This document shows, one piece after another, positions 1-5,325 of a stretch of 5,325 bases of DNA; position 1 is the stretch's first letter; each line of letters begins with the position of its first letter. This DNA comes from Piscirickettsiaceae bacterium (GTDB lineage: Bacteria; Pseudomonadota; Gammaproteobacteria; Nitrosococcales; Methylophagaceae). The notes beneath the pieces are model-generated. The model was not told the DNA's origin. It saw only the letters and a list, made by a program, of their open reading frames with translations, and did no database searches. The stretch spans positions 1 to 5,325 of the forward strand of contig JAUXFA010000106.1 in assembly GCA_030620285.1 (NCBI GenBank), given 5' to 3'. The position numbers and the translations under genes were made by a program.

Positions 1-85
1 CGCTTGGCCTCCGACTTCCTTGGCTAAAGCTAAGTTCAAGATCATCCGCGATAGTCAGATTGCGAACACTCAAATTCATCAGCAT
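1..85 (-). CDS. recN: Probable RecN DNA repair ATPase, N-terminal fragment (runs off left edge)
   Basis: Only the first 28 codons are present. Reading leftwards from an ATG at 85-83, the peptide begins MLMNLSVRNLTIADDLEL. It aligns without gaps to the start of RecN proteins (E. coli MLAQLTISNFAIVRELEI), the first beta strands of the SMC-like ATPase head. RecN is a cytoplasmic SMC-family protein acting in recombinational repair of double-strand breaks. It follows nadK in many gammaproteobacteria, which supports the call. The ATG at 85 overlaps the nadK stop by 7 bases. A second ATG at 79-77 forms a TGATG junction with that stop and is the alternative start, but the 85 start aligns better. Odd point: after SFSQG the fragment reads SRRPS, where RecN normally has a hydrophobic strand leading into the Walker A motif GETGAGKS. 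The Walker A motif itself lies outside the window, so the call rests on a short N-terminal match plus gene order. Confidence 0.6.
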   Translation of the reverse strand, partial: MLMNLSVRNLTIADDLELSFSQGSRRPS

Positions 86-948
86 GTGAGTTTACGGCCC
101 CATTCAAGTTTAGCGCGTAAGATCGAATAGTGATCGTGATCTTCTAGATGTAATAATTTGATGGTATTTGGGTGACGTTCAATCCGAATGGTATCGCCAG
201 GTTCTAAAATATTCCCTGGACGACCATCACTGGTCACCATTGCGGTGTTGGTATTGGTTTCACTTAAGGTGATGTCTATTACGCTATTAGCTGCAATAAC
301 CAAAGGTCGATTACTTAATGCGTGCGGGCAGACGGATGCCAGTACCAGTGCCTCGAGGTCAACATCTAGGATAGGTCCGCCAGCGGACATGGCGTAGGCT
401 GTTGAACCGGTTGGGGTGGCAATAACGATTCCATCGGCACGTTGGCTATTGAGAAAACGACCATTGATCGATGTTTCAAATTCAATCATATGCAAGCTTT
501 GATGTGAATGAACAACCACATCGTTCATTGCTATGCTAGTAAGCTGATCTGATTTGATAATCGTTGTTTGCAATAGAAAACGTGGGTCTTCACGATATTC
601 GCCAGCCAAAATTTGTGATAACTGTTGTTCTAGTTTACTTAAGGTGACATCGGCAAGAAAGCCTAAACGACCGACATTGATACCTACTAAAGGTAAGTTT
701 GTTCCTGCCAGTGCACGTGATATAGACAGTAATGTGCCGTCACCGCCAATAGCAATAGCAAGATCACATTTTTTAGGAAAATCGCCAATAGAAATAACGT
801 CAAGATCCGGTAAAAATCGTAGTGGTTCATTTACAAAGACGTTTAATGCTTTGGTTTGCAGGAAATCAGTTACTTTAGTAACCGCATTTTCCATCACAGG
901 ATCGTCTTTACGAATAAAGAGTCCAATTCGTTTAAAGCTTGAATTCAT
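79..948 (-). CDS. nadK: NAD kinase (ATP-NAD kinase)
   Basis: This gene encodes the cytoplasmic enzyme that phosphorylates NAD+ to NADP+, the only known route to NADP in most bacteria. The 289 residues are close to the E. coli length of 292, and the start MNSSFKRIGL matches E. coli MNNHFKCIGI, supporting the ATG at 948. The diagnostic GGDGT motif is at residues 68-72, with the presumed catalytic Asp70. It is followed by GINVGRLGFLAD (89-100), the NDVVVH motif (142-147; NEAVLH in E. coli), and the glycine-rich block DGIVIATPTGSTAY (172-185) with SAGGPI (188-193). PHALSNRPLVI (208-218) and the C-terminal EWGRKL are also family-typical. No Shine-Dalgarno close to the start is convincing. The gene is divergent from ndk, with 126 bases between the two start codons, and overlaps the probable recN downstream, so the two are likely cotranscribed. 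It appears intact. Confidence 0.97.
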   Translation of the reverse strand: MNSSFKRIGLFIRKDDPVMENAVTKVTDFLQTKALNVFVNEPLRFLPDLDVISIGDFPKKCDLAIAIGGDGTLLSISRALAGTNLPLVGINVGRLGFLADVTLSKLEQQLSQILAGEYREDPRFLLQTTIIKSDQLTSIAMNDVVVHSHQSLHMIEFETSINGRFLNSQRADGIVIATPTGSTAYAMSAGGPILDVDLEALVLASVCPHALSNRPLVIAANSVIDITLSETNTNTAMVTSDGRPGNILEPGDTIRIERHPNTIKLLHLEDHDHYSILRAKLEWGRKLTC

Positions 949-969
949 GGTTACGTTGAATACCTATTC

Positions 970-975
970 ATTATA
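970..975 (-). promoter_or_regulatory. Candidate -10 box for nadK (TATAAT)
   Basis: The minus strand reads TATAAT here, a perfect sigma-70 -10 hexamer lying 21 bases upstream of the nadK ATG. A start of transcription about seven bases downstream would give a short leader of roughly 15 bases. No good -35 lies 16-18 bases upstream; TTGTGA is present but only 9 bases away, too close. A second possible -10, TAGAAT, lies at 995-990 on the same strand, also without a good -35. In DNA this AT-rich a chance match is possible. Confidence 0.3.
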
Positions 976-1026
976 TTTTGGCTTTCACAATTCTATCTTA
1001 ATAGTTCTAACGGGCTAGTAATAAAA

Positions 1027-1035
1027 TGGTAAAAT
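1027..1035 (+). promoter_or_regulatory. Candidate extended -10 promoter for ndk
   Basis: The sequence TGGTAAAAT fits an extended -10 element (TGn followed by TAAAAT, five of six matches to TATAAT). It lies 39 bases upstream of the ndk ATG, a normal distance for a short leader. The region 16-19 bases further upstream holds only a poor -35 (TTCTAA at 1005-1010, 19-base spacer), which an extended -10 can tolerate. It would probably drive ndk and the genes behind it. This is inferred from motif and position only. Confidence 0.5.
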
Positions 1036-1061
1036 AGCAGAATTTTAACTTAACTTCTTAA

Positions 1062-1067
1062 AAGAGG
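1062..1067 (+). promoter_or_regulatory. Ribosome binding site of ndk
   Basis: AAGAGG is followed by a 7-base spacer to the ATG at 1075, near-ideal Shine-Dalgarno spacing. It is the best ribosome binding site in the window and fixes the ndk start. A short TCTT/AAGA complementarity at its 5' side could form only a very weak hairpin. Confidence 0.8.
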
Positions 1068-1074
1068 CTTTACG

Positions 1075-1506
1075 ATGGCGATTGAACGCACTATTTCTAT
1101 TATTAAACCAGATGCTGTAGCTAAAAATGTGATTGGTGATATTTATACACGTTTTGAGAAAGCAGGATTACAAATTGTTGCTGCTCGAATGATTCACTTA
1201 ACGCAAGGACAAGCAGAAGGTTTTTATGCTGAGCATAAAGAACGACCATTCTTTGGGGCGTTGGTTAGCTTTATGACTTCTGGCCCCGTTATGGTGCAAG
1301 TATTAGAAGGTGAAGGTGCGGTTTTGAAAAATCGTGATTTGATGGGTGCAACGAATCCTGCGGATGCGGATGCGGGCACTATCCGTGCTGATTTTGCGCA
1401 AAGCATTGATGAGAATGCTGTTCATGGTTCTGACTCGACAGATAGTGCAGCACGTGAAATTTCTTACTTCTTTACCGAAGATCAATTGTGCGCTCGCACA
1501 CGATAA
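1075..1506 (+). CDS. ndk: Nucleoside diphosphate kinase
   Basis: The enzyme transfers the gamma phosphate of ATP to nucleoside diphosphates through a phosphohistidine intermediate, balancing NTP and dNTP pools in the cytoplasm. The protein is 143 residues, the same as E. coli Ndk, and is full length. It begins [18 protein letters not shown], with the conserved Lys11 of the SIIKPDAV motif. The active-site motif ENAVHGSDS (residues 113-121) contains the catalytic His117, at the E. coli position. Other family blocks are [10 protein letters not shown] (51-60), VSFMTSGPV (64-72) and [19 protein letters not shown] (89-107). The C-terminus is [19 protein letters not shown] strong Shine-Dalgarno precedes the start. 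It is the first gene of the plus-strand run, with rlmN starting 19 bases after its stop. No anomalies were seen. Confidence 0.98.
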   Translation: MAIERTISIIKPDAVAKNVIGDIYTRFEKAGLQIVAARMIHLTQGQAEGFYAEHKERPFFGALVSFMTSGPVMVQVLEGEGAVLKNRDLMGATNPADADAGTIRADFAQSIDENAVHGSDSTDSAAREISYFFTEDQLCARTR

Positions 1507-1525
1507 TAGCGGTATAAATAACGAT

Positions 1526-2623
1526 ATGGCGTGCACTAATTTATTAGGACTAGATCAGCAAGGTCTGGAAGGTTTTTTTGCCGAAATTGGTGAGAAACCT
1601 TTCCGTGCGCGCCAGTTATTACAATGGATTCACCAATATAGAGTGGTGAATTTTGCTGAGATGACTAATTTGAGCAAAGTCTTGCGACAAAAATTAACCG
1701 AGCAGGCAGAGATTAAGTCGCCTGAAGTATTGCAGGAGCATATCTCGAAAGATGGTACTCGGAAGTGGATTATTCGCTTGTCATGTGGCAACTCAATAGA
1801 AACGGTTTATATTCCTGAGGATGGCCGCGGTACATTGTGTGTGTCATCACAAGTCGGTTGTGCATTGGCCTGTACTTTTTGTTCTACGGCACAACAAGGT
1901 TTCAATCGCAACCTTGATGCTAGTGAAATTATTGGTCAACTTTGGCTGGCAAATGAGTATTTAGGTAAAGATCCCAAAGGTAAACGTGTCGTGACCAATG
2001 TGGTCATGATGGGCATGGGTGAGCCATTGGCTAATTACAATAATGTGATTACTGCGATGAATTTAATGCGTGATGATTTAGCTTATGGTATTTCATGGCG
2101 TAGAGTAACATTGAGTACATCCGGCATGGTACCGATGATTGATAAGTTGCGTGAAGATTGCCATGTCAGTTTGGCAATATCATTGCATGCAGCAAATGAT
2201 AAATTACGCAGTGAAATTATCCCTTTAAATGACAAATATCCAATAGCGGAATTATTGGCTGCTTGCAAGCGTTATGTCGACGTTCCCCAAAAGCGTCATA
2301 TTACAATTGAGTATGTATTGTTAGAAGGCATTAATGATTCTGTTCAAGATGCTAAAGATTTGATGAGGATCTTAAAAGACTTGCCGACTAAAATTAATTT
2401 AATTCCTTTTAATCCTTTTCCTAAAACGACTTATCGCTGTTCTTCAAAGCCGGTAATGGTGCGATTCAAAAAGCAGTTGGTGGAAGGTGGTTTTATAGCG
2501 ACTATACGTAAGACACGTGGAGATGATATTGTGGCAGCCTGTGGACAATTAGCCGGCGAAGTTCAAGATAAAACACGGCGCACTCAACGGATAGCAGAGG
2601 CGGAGGCTTTAGCAGCACAATGA
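1526..2623 (+). CDS. rlmN: Dual-specificity 23S rRNA/tRNA (adenine-C2) methyltransferase RlmN
   Basis: RlmN is a radical SAM enzyme that methylates C2 of A2503 in 23S rRNA and of A37 in some tRNAs, supporting translational fidelity. From the ATG at 1526 the protein is 365 residues. The N-terminal domain contains [14 protein letters not shown] (22-35), and ETVYIPED (92-99) holds the conserved Glu92. The [4Fe-4S] CxxxCxxC motif is Cys112, Cys116 and Cys119. The SAM-binding motif GMGEP is at 163-167. The two mechanistic cysteines are present: Cys105 in LCVSSQVGC, and Cys339 in AACGQLAG, the cysteine that is methylated during catalysis. The frame stays open upstream to an ATG at 1346 inside ndk, but those 60 extra residues translate conserved ndk sequence and are unlike RlmN. 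No strong Shine-Dalgarno precedes 1526, so coupling to ndk is plausible. The stop overlaps the pilW start. Confidence 0.97.
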   Translation: MACTNLLGLDQQGLEGFFAEIGEKPFRARQLLQWIHQYRVVNFAEMTNLSKVLRQKLTEQAEIKSPEVLQEHISKDGTRKWIIRLSCGNSIETVYIPEDGRGTLCVSSQVGCALACTFCSTAQQGFNRNLDASEIIGQLWLANEYLGKDPKGKRVVTNVVMMGMGEPLANYNNVITAMNLMRDDLAYGISWRRVTLSTSGMVPMIDKLREDCHVSLAISLHAANDKLRSEIIPLNDKYPIAELLAACKRYVDVPQKRHITIEYVLLEGINDSVQDAKDLMRILKDLPTKINLIPFNPFPKTTYRCSSKPVMVRFKKQLVEGGFIATIRKTRGDDIVAACGQLAGEVQDKTRRTQRIAEAEALAAQ

Positions 2624-3375
2624 AAGCATTTTTAGTGGCATTAATGGTATTGGTATTAACGGCTTGTCAACAAGCTGGTAGTACTCGGCCGACGGAACAT
2701 GTTGCTCCTGATCCTAAAGCCGCTGAAATTAATATGCGCTTGGGATTCAACTATATGCAACGCGGTGATTATGAAATTGCACTGGAGAAATTAGAAAAAG
2801 CATTAAAGCAAGATCCAAACTTACCCAGCGCCCATAATACGATTGCCTTGTTATATCAACGTTTGGGTGAAGTGGAAAAAGCCGAAAAGCATTTTAAAGA
2901 ATCCGTGCAACGGGCGCCAAAATATTCTGAAGCGCACAATAATTTCGGTGTATTTTTGTGCCAGCAAGAGCGTTATGATGAGGCCGAACAGCAATTTTTA
3001 GAAACACTTAAAAACCCTTTATATAGTAGCCCAGCACAAGCACTGGAAAATGCCGGTTTATGTGTAAATCGGATTCCTGATCCTGTTCGTGCAGAAGCAC
3101 ATTTCCGAAAAGCATTGCAAATGAACCCGAACTTAAGCAAGTCACTATTACAGATGGCGGAGCTGAGTTATCAACAACAAGACTATCTACAAGCTAAAGC
3201 TTATATCGAGCGCTATAAGGCGGTGTCTGCTTGGAGTCCTCAAGCTGTTCTGATGAGCATCAAAACAGAAAACAAACTAGATGACCAAGATGCGGTGGCT
3301 AGTTATAGTTTATTACTAAGAGCGAAGTTTCCAGATTCTGATCAGGCATTGCAGGTTAAAAACGGACAGTATTAA
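2620..3375 (+). CDS. pilW: PilW/PilF family type IV pilus biogenesis lipoprotein (TPR pilotin)
   Basis: Proteins of this family (PilW in Neisseria, PilF in Pseudomonas) are outer-membrane lipoproteins facing the periplasm. They act as pilotins for the PilQ secretin or stabilise type IV pili. The 251-residue length matches the family. A lipoprotein signal peptide covers residues 1-15, with hydrophobic core [11 protein letters not shown] and lipobox LTAC, giving Cys16 as lipidated residue. Gln follows at +2, so no Asp inner-membrane retention signal is present. The rest is a run of TPR helices, roughly 34-67, 68-101, 102-135, 137-172 and 173-206, with a possible degenerate sixth at the C-terminus. 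Typical TPR text includes [19 protein letters not shown] and [18 protein letters not shown]. Cys114 and Cys148 are the only cysteines in the mature part besides Cys16. The ATG overlaps the rlmN stop as ATGA; GGAGG at 2602-2606 is a rather distant Shine-Dalgarno (13 bases). Confidence 0.93.
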   Translation: MKAFLVALMVLVLTACQQAGSTRPTEHVAPDPKAAEINMRLGFNYMQRGDYEIALEKLEKALKQDPNLPSAHNTIALLYQRLGEVEKAEKHFKESVQRAPKYSEAHNNFGVFLCQQERYDEAEQQFLETLKNPLYSSPAQALENAGLCVNRIPDPVRAEAHFRKALQMNPNLSKSLLQMAELSYQQQDYLQAKAYIERYKAVSAWSPQAVLMSIKTENKLDDQDAVASYSLLLRAKFPDSDQALQVKNGQY

Positions 3376-3377
3376 CG

Positions 3378-4379
3378 ATGACCGATGATAATGAAGAAAT
3401 TGTAGTAGGTAGTGAGTCCCCTGGCGTAGGTGAAAGGCTGAAAGCAACTCGCGAAGCTAAAAAGATAACGATTTCTGAAGCGGCGGCACAATTACGGTTA
3501 AGCAAAGAAACAATTGTTAATCTGGAAACCGAGCAGTGGGAATTATTGCATGGTAGGGCTTATGCTCGGGGTTATTTTGCAAGTTATGTGAAATTTCTGG
3601 GCTTGCCGGAGAGAGAATTATTATCTGCCTTTAATGTCGAATATAAAGTGACCGAAGCGACAATGTTAAGTAAGCACCAACTTAAATCTGCTTCAAAATT
3701 TCCATGGCTGCCGGTTATTTTATTTGTACTGGTCTTGGCGAGTACTTGGTTTGCATATCAGCAATGGCAGAGTTCGCAGATTGTTGTTGATGAAATAGAC
3801 AATGCATCACCGTGGGAGCAATTAGATCAACAACAAAGTGAAAATGATGCTTTTAATGCCAGTGTGGTCAAACCTTTATCGGAACCCATAGAAAATGTTG
3901 TACCGGTTGAAAAAATGGAGGTAGAGCCAGCAGAGCAAGAAGCTGAGCAACAAATATCCTCAGCAGAATTAATTGTAGCCGAAGAAATAGAACGGCAAAT
4001 ACCGGAATTAGCCGAAACACAATTATTACTACCGGAGCAGGAAGTTGAGACAGCGCTGATCGTTGAGCAACAAAATCAGATTGATCAAGAATTAGCACAG
4101 CTTAGTGTTGATGAGGAGCCAGAACTAGGGCAGCCTCCAACAATTGAATTACAATTCTCAGGAGAGAGTTGGGTAGAAATTAAGGATGCAGAGCAACAAA
4201 CTCTATTAAATAAAATGATGAAGGCTGATGAGAGCGTGACTGTTTCTGGAAAATTGCCATTGGACGTCACTCTTGGCCGATCCTCTGTAGTGGTTATTAA
4301 ATACAATAATGTGGTGTTTGATACTTCTCCCTACACACAGGGTGGTGTGGCAAGATTTGTGATAGAAGAAGAAACTTAA
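3378..4379 (+). CDS. rodZ: RodZ-type cytoskeletal/shape protein (HTH domain, one TM segment, DUF4115)
   Basis: RodZ is a bitopic inner-membrane protein linking MreB filaments to the peptidoglycan elongation machinery in rod-shaped bacteria. The 333 residues are near the E. coli length of 337. The cytoplasmic helix-turn-helix domain covers about 17-85 ([23 protein letters not shown], then the conserved [17 protein letters not shown]). A lysine-containing stretch (97-107) precedes a single transmembrane helix at about 108-127 ([20 protein letters not shown]). The periplasmic part has an acidic Gln/Glu-rich linker (about 145-253) and a C-terminal DUF4115 beta domain (about 255-330) with [27 protein letters not shown] and ending in FVIEEET. 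The start is 2 bases after the pilW stop; GGA at 3364-3366 is the only Shine-Dalgarno-like signal. Its stop overlaps the ispG start. The gene is often annotated simply as a DUF4115 or helix-turn-helix protein. Confidence 0.94.
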   Translation: MTDDNEEIVVGSESPGVGERLKATREAKKITISEAAAQLRLSKETIVNLETEQWELLHGRAYARGYFASYVKFLGLPERELLSAFNVEYKVTEATMLSKHQLKSASKFPWLPVILFVLVLASTWFAYQQWQSSQIVVDEIDNASPWEQLDQQQSENDAFNASVVKPLSEPIENVVPVEKMEVEPAEQEAEQQISSAELIVAEEIERQIPELAETQLLLPEQEVETALIVEQQNQIDQELAQLSVDEEPELGQPPTIELQFSGESWVEIKDAEQQTLLNKMMKADESVTVSGKLPLDVTLGRSSVVVIKYNNVVFDTSPYTQGGVARFVIEEET

Positions 4380-5325
4380 TGGAAACAAGCTCAACGATTG
4401 TTAGACGAATATCCCGACAGATCATGGTGGGAGATGTTGCCATTGGCGGTGATGCGCCGATAGCAGTGCAGAGCATGACCAATACTGAAACCTGTGATGT
4501 GGCAGCGACAGTTGCTCAAATAAAGGCACTACAAGATGTAGGAGCTGATATTGTGCGTGTTTCGGTGCCCAGTATGGAAGCCGCTGAAGCATTTGGTCAG
4601 ATTAAACAACAAGTCACTATACCGCTTGTTACCGACATTCATTTTGATTATAAAATTGCACTACGGGTAGCGGAATTAGGGGCAGATTGTTTACGGATTA
4701 ATCCTGGAAATATTGGTCGAGAAGATAGGGTGCGTGCGGTGGTTGATAGTGCTCGTGATCATGGCATTCCTATTCGAATTGGGGTTAATGCCGGCTCACT
4801 AGAGAAAGATCTGCAAAAAAAATATGGTGAACCAACACCTGATGCATTGGTTGAATCCGCAATGCGTCATATTGATATTTTGGATCGTCTGAATTATCCA
4901 GAGTTCAAATTAAGTTTAAAAGCGTCAGACGTTTTTATGACGGTACATGCCTATCGCAAATTAGCCAGTCAGATCGAGCAGCCATTGCACTTAGGGATCA
5001 CCGAAGCGGGCGGTCTTAGGTCGGGTTCGGTGAAATCAGCTATTGGTTTAGGCATGTTGCTGGCTGATGGTATTGGCGATACGATTCGGGTGTCTCTGGC
5101 GGCAGATCCGGTAGAAGAAATTCGAGTTGGATTTGATATTCTTAAAAGTTTAAGAATTAGAAATAAAGGCGTGAACTTAATTGCTTGCCCTTCTTGCTCA
5201 CGCCAGCAGTTTGATGTTATCTCGACAGTAAATGCACTTGAAGCACGACTAGAAGATATTTTAGAGCCAATGGATGTGGCCGTCATTGGTTGTGTGGTCA
5301 ATGGTCCGGGTGAAGCCAAGTCAGC
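4379..5325 (+). CDS. ispG: 4-hydroxy-3-methylbut-2-en-1-yl diphosphate synthase IspG, partial (3' end outside window)
   Basis: IspG (GcpE) is a [4Fe-4S] enzyme of the MEP isoprenoid pathway that reductively converts methylerythritol cyclodiphosphate to HMBPP, the substrate of IspH. The window holds 315 complete codons with no stop; E. coli IspG has 372 residues, so about 55 codons are probably missing on the right. Numbering coincides with E. coli: cluster ligands Cys270 and Cys273 (IACPSCSRQ) and Cys305 ([10 protein letters not shown]), with the conserved Glu312 following. The TIM-barrel part carries [10 protein letters not shown] (27-36), ADIVRVSVP (56-64), [10 protein letters not shown] (86-95), LRINPGNIG (105-113), [13 protein letters not shown] (133-145) and LGITEAGG (205-212). 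The ATG shares one base with the rodZ stop (TAATG). The only upstream Shine-Dalgarno-like run is purine-rich AGAAGAAG at 4364-4371, suggesting translational coupling to rodZ. In related genomes hisS usually follows. Confidence 0.97.
   Translation, partial: METSSTIVRRISRQIMVGDVAIGGDAPIAVQSMTNTETCDVAATVAQIKALQDVGADIVRVSVPSMEAAEAFGQIKQQVTIPLVTDIHFDYKIALRVAELGADCLRINPGNIGREDRVRAVVDSARDHGIPIRIGVNAGSLEKDLQKKYGEPTPDALVESAMRHIDILDRLNYPEFKLSLKASDVFMTVHAYRKLASQIEQPLHLGITEAGGLRSGSVKSAIGLGMLLADGIGDTIRVSLAADPVEEIRVGFDILKSLRIRNKGVNLIACPSCSRQQFDVISTVNALEARLEDILEPMDVAVIGCVVNGPGEAKS

Larger units (their letters stand above)
949..1074. promoter_or_regulatory. Divergent nadK/ndk intergenic control region
   Basis: These 126 AT-rich bases separate the start codons of two divergently transcribed genes, so promoters for both directions should lie here. 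On the plus strand the clearest elements are an extended -10 and a Shine-Dalgarno for ndk. On the minus strand there is a perfect TATAAT without a convincing -35. No strong inverted repeat, operator-like palindrome or terminator was seen. No open reading frame in the region looks real. Confidence 0.7.

Noticed and set aside
554..1018. A 154-codon open frame on the plus strand opposite nadK
   Set aside because: It lies almost wholly antisense to a clearly conserved gene. Its translation (many Ser, Arg and Lys, no recognisable domain) is what an opposite-strand shadow gives.
1051..1067. Hairpin hiding the ndk Shine-Dalgarno (TCTT/AAGA)
   Set aside because: Only four A-T-rich pairs with a tiny loop; too weak to be a regulatory structure.
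1346..1525. A 60-codon N-terminal extension of rlmN starting inside ndk
   Set aside because: It translates the conserved ndk coding region in a different frame, has no resemblance to RlmN, and would overlap ndk by 161 bases. The ATG at 1526 gives a normal RlmN length and start.
1507..1525. Possible terminator between ndk and rlmN
   Set aside because: The 19-base gap has no inverted repeat or T run, so read-through into rlmN is expected.
3868..4394. Minus-strand open frames opposite the rodZ linker and C-terminus
   Set aside because: They are hydrophobic reverse readings of Glu/Gln-rich codons and of conserved DUF4115 codons. None has family resemblance or a ribosome binding site.
4969..5319. 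A 116-codon open frame on the minus strand opposite ispG
   Set aside because: It is antisense to an ispG sequence that matches E. coli nearly residue by residue, and its low-complexity Ser/Pro/Arg translation has no recognisable features.

Overview
The window is a stretch of ordinary, densely packed bacterial core genome. All the proteins look gammaproteobacterial. NadK, Ndk, RlmN and IspG align almost residue for residue with the remembered E. coli proteins. The gene order ndk-rlmN-pilW-rodZ-ispG is a well-known conserved block in this class. The DNA is moderately AT-rich and prefers A/T at third codon positions, and no gene differs obviously in composition from its neighbours. A PilW/PilF type IV pilus lipoprotein points to a piliated gammaproteobacterium. 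I cannot name the genus.

Layout: on the minus strand, reading leftwards from about 948, there is a complete nadK (NAD kinase). It overlaps the first 28 codons of a gene that is probably recN, which runs off the left edge. A 126-base divergent intergenic region (949-1074) holds a good ribosome binding site and an extended -10 promoter candidate for ndk, plus a weaker promoter candidate for nadK. On the plus strand follow ndk, rlmN, pilW, rodZ and ispG, the last running off the right edge. The junctions between these five are 19 bases, a 4-base ATGA overlap, 2 bases and a 1-base TAATG overlap. They are therefore probably one transcript, with translational coupling at several junctions.

Roles: the genes are housekeeping and functionally mixed. 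They cover NADP synthesis (NadK), nucleotide triphosphate balance (Ndk), 23S rRNA and tRNA adenine-C2 methylation (RlmN), type IV pilus secretin assembly (PilW), rod-shape maintenance (RodZ), isoprenoid precursor synthesis by the MEP pathway (IspG), and probably DNA break repair (RecN). No mobile element, CRISPR array, RNA gene, riboswitch or clear rho-independent terminator was seen, and I found no novel system. The points most worth a second look are the atypical residues of the recN start at the left edge, the divergent nadK/ndk control region, a likely disulfide pair in PilW, and the acidic Gln/Glu-rich RodZ linker.
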